DNA of 64,000 bases, from positions 39,859 through 103,858 of the forward strand of contig JAAWDX010000009.1 of the NCBI GenBank assembly GCA_022794035.1. Direction: 5' to 3'. This document shows positions 16,893 to 26,001 of the stretch, piece by piece. Numbering within the stretch: the stretch's first letter is position 1; every line of letters starts with the position of its first letter. Source of the stretch: Lachnospiraceae bacterium (GTDB lineage: Bacteria; Bacillota; Clostridia; Lachnospirales; Bianqueaceae). The position numbers were made by a program, and so were the translations under genes. The notes under the pieces were generated by a model. That model was not told the origin of the DNA. It made no database searches and saw only the letters and a program-made list of their open reading frames with translations.

Positions 16893-17830
16893 GCAAATTA
16901 GATTTAGTATCGGTTGGGGAGCTGTTAGTTGATTTTACACCGCTGGAGCAGGATGGGTTTCAGTACAATCCGGGCGGAGGCCCTGCCAATATGGTGTGTA
17001 TGGCGGCAAAACTGGGGATGAAGACAGCCTTTGTCGGACAGGTGGGGGCGGATGCCTTTGGAAAGAAATTGGCGGCGAAGCTTGCAAGCGAAGGGGTAGA
17101 TGTGTCTGCACTTTCGTTTTCAGAGAAATATCCAACAACGCTGGCATTTGTTCATTGGGCTGAAAATGGAGAACGGAGCTTTAGCTTTTATCGGCATGGA
17201 GGCGCCGATACAATGCTCGAGGTCAGCAAAGAGGCGCTGGAGCTGATTCAAGATGCTAGTTATTTATTTATGAGCTCTGTGATGATGGCAGAGGGAAGCT
17301 CTAGAGAAAGCTGCTTTCAAATGATGGAGTATGCTAAATCAAAGGGAGTCAGAATTGCCTTTGATCCTAATCTGCGCAGAAATTTGTGGGATTCGGAGGA
17401 AGCGGCGAAGGAGCAGATCGTAAGGGCGCTTCCCTATGCGGATGTGGTGAAGGTATCAGAAGAAGAGCTGGAGTTTATTACAGGCTGCCAAGAGCCTGAG
17501 CAGGGAATGGTGCGTCTGTTGGACGAATTTCCTACGATTCATCTGGTTTTGGTTACCTTGGGAGAAAAGGGAACGATTGTCGGCCATGCCGGCGGACAGA
17601 TTGCGATGCCTTCTTATGAAGTAAAGGCCATTGATACCACGGGTGCCGGCGATGCATTTATGGGGGCTTTTTTGTCCTTGCTAATCAGGAGTGGGCAAAC
17701 GCCGGAGCAGCTGCGGCTGGAGGAGGCGGAGCAGATGGTTCGCTTTGCGAATGGAGCAGGCGCGCTTACTACCACCAAAAGAGGCGGAATTGATGCACAG
17801 CCCTCTTTGGAAGAAATTCTTGCAATCTGA
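16889..17830 (+). CDS. PfkB-family carbohydrate kinase, probably fructokinase
   Basis: A ribokinase-fold sugar kinase of 313 aa with GELLVDFTP (about 10-18), the NPGGGPANMVCMAAKLG sugar-binding motif (about 30-46), FDPNLR, and the DTTGAGDAFMGAF signature (about residue 249 on) containing the catalytic Asp. The pattern is closest to fructokinases; exact sugar specificity is inferred. Start overlaps the ygiQ-like stop (ATGA). Fructose-bisphosphate aldolase follows, consistent with entry of fructose into glycolysis. Confidence 0.88.
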   Translation: MSKLDLVSVGELLVDFTPLEQDGFQYNPGGGPANMVCMAAKLGMKTAFVGQVGADAFGKKLAAKLASEGVDVSALSFSEKYPTTLAFVHWAENGERSFSFYRHGGADTMLEVSKEALELIQDASYLFMSSVMMAEGSSRESCFQMMEYAKSKGVRIAFDPNLRRNLWDSEEAAKEQIVRALPYADVVKVSEEELEFITGCQEPEQGMVRLLDEFPTIHLVLVTLGEKGTIVGHAGGQIAMPSYEVKAIDTTGAGDAFMGAFLSLLIRSGQTPEQLRLEEAEQMVRFANGAGALTTTKRGGIDAQPSLEEILAI

Positions 17831-17849
17831 CAAGGTTTGACTTATAATA
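17820..17849 (+). promoter_or_regulatory. Candidate sigma-A promoter of fba
   Basis: TTGCAA and TATAAT with an 18-bp spacer; the -35 overlaps the last codons of the sugar kinase gene. Confidence 0.65.
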
Positions 17850-17905
17850 GAATGGAAATTTAAGGTTTCTTTTGGGTTCTATTAACTATTTAGGAGGAAT
17901 TTATC

Positions 17906-18769
17906 ATGTTAGTATCCGCAGCAGAAATGCTCAAAAAGGCTAAAGCAGGTCATTATGCCGTAGGCCAGTTTAACATTAACAACCTAGAGTGGACCAAGAT
18001 GGTGCTGCAGGCAGCACAGGAGAATCAGTCCCCTGTTATTTTAGGCGTGTCTGAAGGCGCTGGCAAATATATGACTGGTTTTAAGACGGTGGCTGCTATG
18101 GTGGCCGCTATGGTGGAGGAAATGGGAATTACGGTTCCGGTGGCTCTTCATCTGGATCATGGCAGCTATGAAGGTGCTAAGAAATGTATTGAAGCTGGTT
18201 TTTCTTCCGTTATGTTTGACGGCTCTCACTACGGAATTGAGGAGAATATTCAAAAGACGAAAGAGATCATTGAGCTGGCACATGGTCTTGGCATTTCTGT
18301 AGAGGCTGAGGTTGGCGCGATCGGCGGCGAAGAAGACGGCGTTGTAGGCGGCGGCGAAGTGGCGGATCCTGAGGAATGCAAACAGATCGCTGATTTGGGC
18401 GTTGATATGCTGGCGGCTGGTATCGGCAATATTCACGGTGTATATCCTGAAAACTGGCAGGGACTTAATTTTGATGTGCTGGCTAAAATTCAGGAGAAGA
18501 CGGGTACGATGCCGTTGGTGCTGCATGGCGGTACCGGTATTCCGGATGATATGATTAAAAAGGCGATTGATCTGGGCGTATCTAAAATCAATGTCAACAC
18601 AGAGTGTCAGCTGGTATTTGCCGCTGCGACCCGCGAATATATTGAGGCTGGTAAGGATCAGCAGGGCAAAGGCTTTGATCCGCGTAAGCTGCTGGCGCCT
18701 GGTGCAGCTGCGATCAAAGAAAAGGTAACGGAGAAGATGCAGCTGTTCGGGTCTGTTGGCAAGGCTTGA
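17906..18769 (+). CDS. fba: Class II fructose-1,6-bisphosphate aldolase
   Basis: Zinc-dependent aldolase of glycolysis and gluconeogenesis, splitting fructose-1,6-bisphosphate into DHAP and glyceraldehyde-3-phosphate. The 287-aa product has AVGQFNINNLEW (about 18-29), the LHLDHGSY zinc/catalytic segment (about 81-88), SVMFDGSHY, VEAEVGAIGGEEDGV, GIGNIHGVYP and VLHGGTGIPDDMI. The short glycine-rich loop and length fit the Gram-positive FbaA type rather than the longer E. coli type. AGGAGG precedes the ATG, and it has its own promoter. Confidence 0.96.
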   Translation: MLVSAAEMLKKAKAGHYAVGQFNINNLEWTKMVLQAAQENQSPVILGVSEGAGKYMTGFKTVAAMVAAMVEEMGITVPVALHLDHGSYEGAKKCIEAGFSSVMFDGSHYGIEENIQKTKEIIELAHGLGISVEAEVGAIGGEEDGVVGGGEVADPEECKQIADLGVDMLAAGIGNIHGVYPENWQGLNFDVLAKIQEKTGTMPLVLHGGTGIPDDMIKKAIDLGVSKINVNTECQLVFAAATREYIEAGKDQQGKGFDPRKLLAPGAAAIKEKVTEKMQLFGSVGKA

Positions 18770-18795
18770 GCGAAGGTTTCAAAATAGGAGGGCTG

Positions 18796-19053
18796 GTGCT
18801 TTATTGGCTGGGCATTAACTTAATTGCATTTTTGCAGTTTGGGGCTGATAAACGGCGGGCCCGAAAGGGAAAATGGCGTATCTCTGAGAGAATGCTCTTT
18901 TTTACGGCTATGCTGGGCGGCAGTGCCGGCAGCATATTAGGCATGAGGCATTTTCATCATAAAACGCTTCACCGAAAGTTTGCAATTGGCCTTCCTGTTT
19001 TATTGCTGTTTCAGAGTATTCTGATGATTTGCATAGGGTATGCACTGTTTTAG
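18796..19053 (+). CDS. DUF1294 small membrane protein
   Basis: About 85 aa. Two hydrophobic helices flank the family motifs FGADKRRARKGKWRISE and GGSAGSILGMRHFHHKT, characteristic of DUF1294; function unknown. A GTG preceded by AGGAGGG is taken as the start, although the spacing of four bases is short. An in-frame TTG 30 bases upstream, overlapping the fba stop, is the alternative. Cotranscribed with fba. Confidence 0.75.
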   Translation: MLYWLGINLIAFLQFGADKRRARKGKWRISERMLFFTAMLGGSAGSILGMRHFHHKTLHRKFAIGLPVLLLFQSILMICIGYALF

Positions 19054-19065
19054 CATATAAATGAA

Positions 19066-19106
19066 AATCCCTGAATAAATTCAATCTTTGGATTTATTCA
19101 GGGATT
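19066..19106. terminator. Bidirectional terminator
   Basis: AATCCCTGAATAAAT and its perfect 15-bp complement flank an 11-nt loop. It lies between the converging DUF1294 and XRE genes. Confidence 0.85.
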
Positions 19107-19128
19107 GCTTTTAAATGGGGGATCAGGG

Positions 19129-19503
19129 TTAAAGCAGAAAGTGATTCTCTGCAGGCGCTTCTTCTGAATCTGTGGGGATATCTTCTTCGTCTTTGCGTTG
19201 TTTCCAGCGTAAAAAAAGAATGTATTGATTGACGAGGGCTCTATGTTCGCTGTCCATGGATTTCATATAGCAGAAGCGGCTGGGGCAGGAGCTTTCCTGT
19301 CTCACAGGATTATCGAGAAGATAATCTAAAGAAACCTGAAAGGCTTTAGCGATGGCTACCAAAATTTGCTGATTTTTAGGAAAACGGTCATCTGTTTCAT
19401 AATAGCCGACAACACGGGCCGAAACATGGATCATGCGCCCAAGCTGCTCCTGGGAGAGGCCTGCTTCCTGCCTCAGGGTACGAAGTCGTTCGCCAAAGGT
19501 CAT
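19129..19503 (-). CDS. XRE-family transcriptional regulator
   Basis: A 124-aa protein with a clear Cro/CI helix-turn-helix at residues 1-60 (FGERLRTLRQEAGLSQEQLGRM, then VSARVVGYYETDDRFP and DYLLDNP). The C-terminal half is charged, ends in an acidic tail, and matches nothing I recognise. Its ATG overlaps the flavin reductase stop by four bases, so the two are cotranscribed and the regulator may act on that operon. Confidence 0.85.
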   Translation of the reverse strand: MTFGERLRTLRQEAGLSQEQLGRMIHVSARVVGYYETDDRFPKNQQILVAIAKAFQVSLDYLLDNPVRQESSCPSRFCYMKSMDSEHRALVNQYILFLRWKQRKDEEDIPTDSEEAPAENHFLL

Positions 19504-20093
19504 GTTGAGGATCTCCTTTCTTTGCGTACAGAAAAGCCGAATTTTCCAAGATCCCTGCCCAGTGTCATATAAGTACCGTGGGAATAGGCGATTAAATCCG
19601 CTTTTTCTAGGTGAAATTTTCCGTTGGCATCCATCAGGTCCTGCGCAACGCGTACAGCGGTGATTTCAGCTAAAAACATATCGTGGGAGCCAAGAGGAAG
19701 TATGCGGCTTACTTTGCATTCTAAGTTAACAGGGCTTTCGGCAATGAGAGGAGCGCAGACGGTTTCGGCTTTCTGAGCAGTGAGTCCAAAGCGATTGAAT
19801 TTATGGACGTCAGCACCGGATAGAACGCCGCAGGAATCTGTGATGCGGCATAGCGCCTGTGTAGTAAGATTGATGACAAATTCGCCGGTTTCCTTAATGA
19901 TATGATGAGAATACCGATTGGGACGAATGGAAACATAGGTCATAGCAGGATCAGAGCAGACTGTGCCGGTCCAGGCCACAGTAATGATGTTGCACTGATC
20001 TTCGTCGCCTGGATTTTCATAGGAGCCGCAGGATACCATGACGGCAGGAAGCGGATAGAGCATATTACCAGGTTTCCAAGTGAGTTTCTTCAT
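19500..20093 (-). CDS. Flavin reductase family protein (FMN-binding split barrel)
   Basis: A 197-aa protein of the flavoredoxin/flavin-reductase type: PLPAVMVSCG near residue 15, NIITVAWTGTVCSDPAMTYV (about 35-54), SIRPNRYSHHIIKETGEFVINL (about 55-76), and GSHDMFLAEITAV. Such proteins bind FMN and reduce it with NAD(P)H or act in electron transfer; the partner is not apparent. AAAGGAG precedes the ATG. First gene of a two-gene minus-strand operon with the XRE regulator. Confidence 0.85.
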   Translation of the reverse strand: MKKLTWKPGNMLYPLPAVMVSCGSYENPGDEDQCNIITVAWTGTVCSDPAMTYVSIRPNRYSHHIIKETGEFVINLTTQALCRITDSCGVLSGADVHKFNRFGLTAQKAETVCAPLIAESPVNLECKVSRILPLGSHDMFLAEITAVRVAQDLMDANGKFHLEKADLIAYSHGTYMTLGRDLGKFGFSVRKERRSST

Positions 20094-20204
20094 ATAAATC
20101 TCCTTTCGCGCTCATGGGGACTGATTGCTGCGCGGAGTACATTTTGATATATGCTATTATAGCAAAAAAAGAGGGGAAAGGCTAGAGAAATTCAAAAAAA
20201 CTGC

Positions 20205-20233
20205 TTGCAATGTGAAAATGCCTATGCTATAAT
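20205..20233 (+). promoter_or_regulatory. Sigma-A promoter of rpmE
   Basis: TTGCAA, 17 bp, TATAAT, about 60 nt before rpmE. Confidence 0.85.
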
Positions 20234-20298
20234 AAATCCTGTGCATTTTGGTCGGTAATCAAACTGTACGAATAATCCATGAAAGAGGTGAATCCCGG

Positions 20299-20505
20299 AT
20301 GAAGCAAGGAATTCATCCTGAATATTTTCAGGCTAAAGTAAAGTGCCATTGCGGTAATGAGTTCACAGTCGGCTCTACGGTAGAAGAGATCACAGTAGAA
20401 ATTTGTTCTAAGTGCCATCCTTTCTATACCGGTACGCAGAAGGCTATTGCTGCTCGCGGTCGTGTAGAGAAGTTTAACCGCAAGTACAATATGAATAACA
20501 ATTAA
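20299..20505 (+). CDS. rpmE: 50S ribosomal protein L31, zinc-binding type
   Basis: A 68-aa protein starting [19 protein letters not shown], with Cys16/Cys18 and [10 protein letters not shown] (Cys36/Cys39) as the zinc site of the C+ form of L31. GAGGTGA lies nine bases before the chosen ATG; the longer in-frame start adds residues foreign to L31. Monocistronic, with promoter and terminator. The following DUF1385-prmC-prfA cluster is a common clostridial neighbourhood of rpmE. Confidence 0.95.
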   Translation: MKQGIHPEYFQAKVKCHCGNEFTVGSTVEEITVEICSKCHPFYTGTQKAIAARGRVEKFNRKYNMNNN

Positions 20506-20571
20506 GCTCCGGCAGGGATCGGATGCTGACTGTTTCCGCAGAGCGGAATGGTTTTATATGAAGGGAAATAT

Positions 20572-20606
20572 AACCGGTCGGAGCAATGCTTCGGCCGGTT
20601 ATTTAC
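20572..20606 (+). terminator. Terminator after rpmE
   Basis: AACCGGTCGGAGC pairs with GCTTCGGCCGGTT (13 bp with two G-U pairs) around AAT, followed by a short T-rich stretch. Confidence 0.8.
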
Positions 20607-20635
20607 TTAAATAAAAGTTAAAAATGGAGTGACAC

Positions 20636-21577
20636 ATGAAAAAATCAGGTGAGAAAAAGGAAGCAAGGCCTTCTATAGGCGGCCAGGCGGTGATGGAAGG
20701 CGTCATGATGAATGGCCGTCTGCATTATTCTGTTTCTGTACGAAAGCCAAATGGCGAGATTCAGACGGAGCTCTTTGATAACCAATCTGTCACAGAGAAG
20801 CATGCCATTTTGTCAGTGCCAGTGGTTAGGGGCGTGATTCGCTTTGCAGAGTCTTTGATCATTGGCATGAAAACGCTGAATTATTCTGCAGAATTTTTTA
20901 TGGAAGAGGAATCAGAGGAGAAGAAAAAAGAGCGGAGCCATTTCTGGCAGACCTATGGGGATCGGATTCTGATGGCGGGCAGCATGATTTTGGCTGTTGT
21001 GCTGTGCCTTGGCATCTTTGTAGCCCTGCCTGTGGGGGCCTCCAGGCTTTTATATACGTATGTGACTCATAATGTGTACTGGATGGGGCTTACAGAGGGA
21101 ATTCTTCGTATGCTGCTTTTTTTACTATATTTGTTTTTAGTGTCTAAGGTCAAGGATATTGCCAGAACATTTGAATATCATGGGGCAGAGCATAAAACGA
21201 TTAATTGCTTGGAGGCAGGAGAGAGTCTCACGCCGGAGCATGTAAAAAAGTACAGCCGCTTTAACAAGCGGTGCGGCACCAGTTTTTTGTTTATTATTAT
21301 GCTGATCAGTATTTTGTTTTTTTCGTTTATACAGGTGACAGATCCCTTGCTTCGCTTTGCGCTTCATTTATTGTTGATTCCTGTTATTGCAGGAGTATCC
21401 TATGAGGTTTTAAAGTTTTCGGCTAAGTCAGAGTCTAGGCTGATCAATATCTTGGTGGCACCAGGACTTTTGATCCAGCGAATCACTACCAAGGAGCCGG
21501 ATGAAGAGCAGATTGAAGTTGCCATTGCTTCTGTGAAAAAGGTGTTGGAGGCGGAATATCCGGACATGAAATCATGA
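20636..21577 (+). CDS. DUF1385 membrane protein
   Basis: A 313-aa protein with IGGQAVMEGVMMNGRLHYSVSVR at the N-terminus (about 14-36), four or so hydrophobic segments from about residue 118 on, and the family hallmark EYHGAEHKTINCLEAGE followed by FNKRCGTSF. Function is unknown, though the family is often placed beside rpmE/prfA and loosely called metal-dependent enzyme. Its stop overlaps prmC (ATGA), showing one operon with prmC and prfA. Confidence 0.88.
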   Translation: MKKSGEKKEARPSIGGQAVMEGVMMNGRLHYSVSVRKPNGEIQTELFDNQSVTEKHAILSVPVVRGVIRFAESLIIGMKTLNYSAEFFMEEESEEKKKERSHFWQTYGDRILMAGSMILAVVLCLGIFVALPVGASRLLYTYVTHNVYWMGLTEGILRMLLFLLYLFLVSKVKDIARTFEYHGAEHKTINCLEAGESLTPEHVKKYSRFNKRCGTSFLFIIMLISILFFSFIQVTDPLLRFALHLLLIPVIAGVSYEVLKFSAKSESRLINILVAPGLLIQRITTKEPDEEQIEVAIASVKKVLEAEYPDMKS

Positions 21578-22413
21578 TCTGGCGGTGCTTGCTTCAGCAG
21601 GGGAAGCAGATTTTAACAGGAGATGAGGCCGCTTGGGAGGCATGGCTCCTTTTTGCGGAGGTTTTTCAAACCACACGAGCGGAGTTTTTGCTAAAGGAAG
21701 AGACAGAGGTGACAGGGCAGCAGGAGAGAGCGTATCGGCAGCTGCTGCAAAGGAGAAGAGAAGGGGAGCCGGTGGCCTATATCCTGCGAAGCTGGGAGTT
21801 TATGGGCCTTGCGTTTAAGGTGACGCCAGAGGTTCTCATCCCGCGGCCGGATACGGAGACACTTGTAGAGGCAGCGCTGGAATGGGCGCCTTTAGAGGCT
21901 GACATTCTGGATCTATGCACGGGGAGCGGATGTATTGCTATAAGTCTGGCGCATTATTTGCCTCAGGCTCATGTGGAAGCGACGGATTTGTCTGCAGCGG
22001 CGCTGGAGATAGCCGTCTGGAATGCGAAGGAAAATGGCGTGCGTGTAAGCTTTTGGCAGGGCGATCTGTGGGAGGCACTGCCGGCTGGCCGGCAATATGA
22101 CCTGATTACGGCAAATCCGCCGTATATTGATGCCGATCAGTATGAGAGGCTGGACCGGGAGGTGCGGGAATTTGAACCTAAGATGGCGCTGCACGGAGGA
22201 GAGGATGGTCTGGCGTTTTACCGGAGACTGGCGAAGCAAACGGGCTTTTTTTTGAAGAAGGGCGGCAGAGCCTATTGGGAGATTGGCTATGATCAGGGAA
22301 AGGCTGTAGCGGATATTGTGAAAGGGCAAGGGCTTAGGCTGATCGAAGTGCGTAAGGATTTGGCCGGACATGACCGAGTGGTGATTGTAGAGAAGGAGGT
22401 GGCATATGTTTGA
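21574..22413 (+). CDS. prmC: Release factor glutamine methyltransferase
   Basis: PrmC N5-methylates the glutamine of the GGQ motif in RF1 and RF2. The 279-aa product has the helical N-terminal domain, the PVAYIL and [19 protein letters not shown] segment, SAM motif [10 protein letters not shown] (about 113-122), and the catalytic NPPY at 181-184. It is coupled upstream to DUF1385 and overlaps its substrate gene prfA by eight bases, the classical arrangement. Confidence 0.95.
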   Translation: MIWRCLLQQGKQILTGDEAAWEAWLLFAEVFQTTRAEFLLKEETEVTGQQERAYRQLLQRRREGEPVAYILRSWEFMGLAFKVTPEVLIPRPDTETLVEAALEWAPLEADILDLCTGSGCIAISLAHYLPQAHVEATDLSAAALEIAVWNAKENGVRVSFWQGDLWEALPAGRQYDLITANPPYIDADQYERLDREVREFEPKMALHGGEDGLAFYRRLAKQTGFFLKKGGRAYWEIGYDQGKAVADIVKGQGLRLIEVRKDLAGHDRVVIVEKEVAYV

Positions 22414-23479
22414 TAGATTAGAAGAGCTGGTGAATCGATATGAGGAGCTGGGCATTCGGCTGAATGAGCCGAGTATTATCGGAGATCAGGGACTCTGGCA
22501 GAAAATTATGAAAGAGCATGCTGGATTGATGCCTCTGGTGGAGACCTATCAGCGGTATAAAGCGGTGAAGCAAAATGAAGAAGAGGCCAGAATGCTGTTG
22601 GAGGAGGAAAAAGAGGAGGAGCTGAGGCAGCTGGCCAAGGAGGAGTTGGCGCAGGCTAAAGAAGAATTGGCTGAGCTTGAGACGAGGCTGAAGGTCTTGC
22701 TGCTGCCCAAAGATCCTAATGATGAAAAGAATGTATTTGTGGAGATTCGCAGCGGTGCGGGTGGAGATGAAGCGGCCTTGTTTGCTTCAGAGCTGTACCG
22801 GATGTACGGACGGTATGCGGAGCGCAGGGGATGGAAGACAGAGCTGGCCAGCTTGAATGAAAACGGATTGGGGGGCTTTAAAGAGGTTGTCTTTATGGTA
22901 CAGGGCGCAGGCGCTTTTTCAAGGCTCAAATATGAAAGCGGAGTGCATAGAGTGCAGCGGGTACCGGCTACGGAATCGGGAGGAAGGATTCATACGTCTA
23001 CGGTAACGGTAGCGGTGCTGCCGGAAGCGGAGGAGGTGGATGTGGACATCAATCCTAATGATATCCGCATTGATGTTTTTCGCTCTTCCGGTAATGGAGG
23101 ACAGTGCGTCAATACAACGGATTCAGCTGTTAGGATTACTCATTATCCTACCGGAATCGTGGTCAGCTGTCAGGATGAAAAAAGCCAGCTGAAAAATAAG
23201 GATAAGGCGATGAAGGTGCTGCGTGCCAGGCTGTATGAACGGGAGCTGGCGAAGCAACAGGCAGAGATATCGGCAGATCGCCGCAGTCAGGTAGGGACGG
23301 GGGATCGGAGCGAAAAGATCCGGACGTATAATTTTCCGCAGACACGCGTCACAGATCACAGGATTAAGCTGACAACGCATCGGATCAGCGAGATTATGGA
23401 CGGAGATCTGGATGAGCTGATTGATGGATTGATCACAGCAGATCAAACGGCTAAGCTAGCTAAAATGAATGAAGAATAA
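22406..23479 (+). CDS. prfA: Peptide chain release factor 1
   Basis: RF1 reads UAA and UAG. The 357-aa protein carries the tripeptide anticodon-like PAT (187-189, in [10 protein letters not shown]) that identifies RF1 rather than RF2, and [15 protein letters not shown] with the GGQ peptidyl-hydrolysis motif at 231-233. AAGGAGG lies before the ATG inside the end of prmC. A 19-bp hairpin follows. Confidence 0.96.
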   Translation: MFDRLEELVNRYEELGIRLNEPSIIGDQGLWQKIMKEHAGLMPLVETYQRYKAVKQNEEEARMLLEEEKEEELRQLAKEELAQAKEELAELETRLKVLLLPKDPNDEKNVFVEIRSGAGGDEAALFASELYRMYGRYAERRGWKTELASLNENGLGGFKEVVFMVQGAGAFSRLKYESGVHRVQRVPATESGGRIHTSTVTVAVLPEAEEVDVDINPNDIRIDVFRSSGNGGQCVNTTDSAVRITHYPTGIVVSCQDEKSQLKNKDKAMKVLRARLYERELAKQQAEISADRRSQVGTGDRSEKIRTYNFPQTRVTDHRIKLTTHRISEIMDGDLDELIDGLITADQTAKLAKMNEE

Positions 23480-23503
23480 TAAAATTAAAAATGTTTTATG
23501 GTA

Positions 23504-23549
23504 AACATGGCCAGGCTTTTAAATGAAAAATTAAAAGTTTGGCCATGTT
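23504..23549 (+). terminator. Long hairpin after prfA
   Basis: A 19-bp stem (AACATGGCCAGGCTTTTAA and its complement with two G-U pairs) around an 8-nt A-rich loop. No T run follows directly, so intrinsic termination is possible but not certain. Confidence 0.55.
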
Positions 23550-23646
23550 CTGCATAAAAATCTCTTTTCAAATGGAAAGATTTGTGGTAAAATCGTACAA
23601 AACGGAAAAGGAGTAACTTTTCAAATCGAATAAGGAGGAACGACAC

Positions 23647-25734
23647 ATGGAAGTATATTCTGCGGAGAATATCCGCAATATCGTATTATTGGGACATGGA
23701 GGGGTCGGTAAGACGACGATTGCCGAACAGATGGCATATATTTCTAAAGCGATTGCAAGACCGGGTAAAATAGCAGATAAAAATACTATCAGTGATTTTG
23801 ATCCTGAAGAAACGAAACGAGGCTTTTCAATTAATACGTCTGTACTGCCGATTGAATGGAGCAGCAGCTTTATTAAACATAAAATTAATGTGTTGGATAC
23901 GCCTGGCTATTTTGATTTTGCAGGGGAAGTGGATGAGGCGATTCGGGCCGCCGGAGGCGCTGTGATTGTAGTATCGGCAAAAGCAGGCGTACAGGTAGGA
24001 ACGGAGATTGCGTGGGAAAAGGCCGAAAAGAAGGGCCTGCCGCGTATGATTTTTGTAAATGGTATGGATGAAGCAGAGGCTGATTTGGTGAAGGTACTGG
24101 AAGAATTAAAAGAAAAATTCGGCAAGGTTATTGCACCTTTTCAGGTACCTTTTAAAGAGGATGGAAAATTTGCCGGCTTTGTGAATGTTCCTAAGATGGA
24201 AGGGCGGCGTTTCTCTGGTAACCGTGTAGAGGATTGTCCGATTCCGGAAGGCATGGAGGAAGAAGTTGAGCCAGTTCGCCAGATGATCCTGGAGGCAGTG
24301 GCCGCAACGGATGATGCACTTATGGAGCGTTTCTTCAATGAGGAAGAGTTTACGCAAGAGGAGATTTTGACAGCGCTGCGAAATGGTATTGTAGCTGGGG
24401 AAATTGTGCCCGTATTATGCGGGTCAGCCGCTAATGGGACGGGTATCGGTGTATTGATGAGCTCGATATGCAGCTATCTGCCCAATCCGGTTATGGCACA
24501 TGCGACCAATGAGGCACTGGATCCCAATGGGAATTTAATTGAGGTGCCCTGCCAGCCGGCTGGCAATTTCTCGGGTATTGTATTTAAAACAAGTGTGGAT
24601 CCGTATCTGGGAAAGATCAATTATTTTAAGGTTTTGTCCGGAACGCTGCGTAAGGATGAGACGATTGTGAATGTGAATAAAGAGGCCGAAGCCCGCATCA
24701 GCCGTCTGTATGTGATGCGCGGAAAGGAACAGATCGAAGTGCCGGAGCTGCGCGCTGGAGATATCGGAGCGCTTAGTAAGCTTACGGTAACAGCGACGGG
24801 CGATACGCTGGCTTCTAAAGGTTTTAATGTAAAATATCCGGGCGTTGATTTTAGTGAATCCCTGCTTTGCATGGCCATTCAGCCTAAAAATAAAGGCGAT
24901 GAGGACAAGGTAAGCAGCAGCTTAACTAAGATCATGGAAGAAGATCCGACAATTCGTACAGAGATCGACAGTGAGCTAAAACAGCAGCTTATCTATGGGG
25001 CTGGAGATCAACATTTGGATGTCATTGTCAATAAGCTGAAAAATAAGTTTAAGGTAGAGGTGGAGCTTACCAAGCCAAAGGTTTCTTATCGTGAAACAAT
25101 CAAAGGCAGGGCTGAGGTGAGAGGAAAATATAAAAAGCAATCCGGCGGACATGGACAGTACGGGGATGTGCTGATGGTTTTCGAACCCTCCGGCGATGTG
25201 ACAATGCCTTATGTATTTGAAGAAAAGATTTTTGGCGGCTCTGTGCCGAAAAATTATTTCCCGGCTGTGGAAAAAGGGATTCAGGAATGCGTAAAGAGCG
25301 GTGTTTTAGCTGGCTATCCTATGGTAGGCATCAAGGCGACGCTGATTGATGGCTCTTATCATCCGGTAGATTCTTCGGAGATGGCCTTTAAAATGGCAAC
25401 CTCCACTGCCTTTAAAGAGGGAATACCGCAGGCAAAGCCTGTTATTCTGGAGCCTATTGCATCGGTTCATATTTTGGTGGATGAGGCCTATATGGGTGAT
25501 ATTATGGGCGATATGACAAAGAGGCGCGGTCGCGTGCTAGGCATGGAGCATCAGGGGAATAAGCAGCTTATTGAAGCAGAGGTTCCTATGGCGGAAATGT
25601 TTACGTATCCGACGGAGCTTCGTTCTATGACACAGGGGCGCGGTTCTTATACATTGGAATTTGCCCGTTATGAAGAAGCCAGTCATGATGTAATGCAGAA
25701 GATTATTGCAGAAAGTCAGATATCACAGGCATAA
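23647..25734 (+). CDS. Elongation factor G-like translation GTPase (EF-G paralogue)
   Basis: A 695-aa protein with all EF-G domains: GHGGVGKTT (about 16-24), DTPGYFDF (84-91), a domain IV with KYKKQSGGHGQYGDV, and a C-terminal domain V with TQGRGSYTLEF. It departs from housekeeping EF-G in two ways: the switch I is RGFSINTSV instead of RGITI, and the G4 base-recognition motif is NGMD (138-141) rather than NKMD. This matches a Firmicutes EF-G-like subgroup of unclear role (the true fusA normally lies with rpsL/rpsG). AAGGAGG precedes the ATG; a strong terminator follows. Confidence 0.88.
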   Translation: MEVYSAENIRNIVLLGHGGVGKTTIAEQMAYISKAIARPGKIADKNTISDFDPEETKRGFSINTSVLPIEWSSSFIKHKINVLDTPGYFDFAGEVDEAIRAAGGAVIVVSAKAGVQVGTEIAWEKAEKKGLPRMIFVNGMDEAEADLVKVLEELKEKFGKVIAPFQVPFKEDGKFAGFVNVPKMEGRRFSGNRVEDCPIPEGMEEEVEPVRQMILEAVAATDDALMERFFNEEEFTQEEILTALRNGIVAGEIVPVLCGSAANGTGIGVLMSSICSYLPNPVMAHATNEALDPNGNLIEVPCQPAGNFSGIVFKTSVDPYLGKINYFKVLSGTLRKDETIVNVNKEAEARISRLYVMRGKEQIEVPELRAGDIGALSKLTVTATGDTLASKGFNVKYPGVDFSESLLCMAIQPKNKGDEDKVSSSLTKIMEEDPTIRTEIDSELKQQLIYGAGDQHLDVIVNKLKNKFKVEVELTKPKVSYRETIKGRAEVRGKYKKQSGGHGQYGDVLMVFEPSGDVTMPYVFEEKIFGGSVPKNYFPAVEKGIQECVKSGVLAGYPMVGIKATLIDGSYHPVDSSEMAFKMATSTAFKEGIPQAKPVILEPIASVHILVDEAYMGDIMGDMTKRRGRVLGMEHQGNKQLIEAEVPMAEMFTYPTELRSMTQGRGSYTLEFARYEEASHDVMQKIIAESQISQA

Positions 25735-25797
25735 AATAGTATAAAATTTATTAGAAAACTATTCTGTATAAATAAATTTAAAGGATTCGCATACGCT

Positions 25798-25836
25798 ACA
25801 ATCAGCCGGAGTTTGATTCGGCTGATTGTTTTTTTG
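25798..25836 (+). terminator. Strong terminator after the EF-G-like gene
   Basis: ACAATCAGCCG and its perfect complement form an 11-bp stem around GAGTTTGATT, followed by seven T. Confidence 0.92.
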
Positions 25837-25885
25837 TTTTAAATAGGGAGTAAAGGAAATTTTACAAAATTGCAACATTATACGG

Positions 25886-25914
25886 TTGCTTTTTTATAAT
25901 GTGATCGGTATAAT
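25886..25914 (+). promoter_or_regulatory. Promoter of the LytR-CpsA-Psr gene
   Basis: TTGCTT, 17 bp, TATAAT. A second TATAAT lies at 25895-25900 with TTGCAA 19 bp upstream, so two overlapping starts are possible. Confidence 0.7.
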
Positions 25915-26001
25915 GTTATGTGTTTTAAAGATAATCCAGTGATTTTTGAATATAAATAGAGAGAAAAACAGCATAGTCTGAGAGTAAGATGAGGTGACAA
26001 G

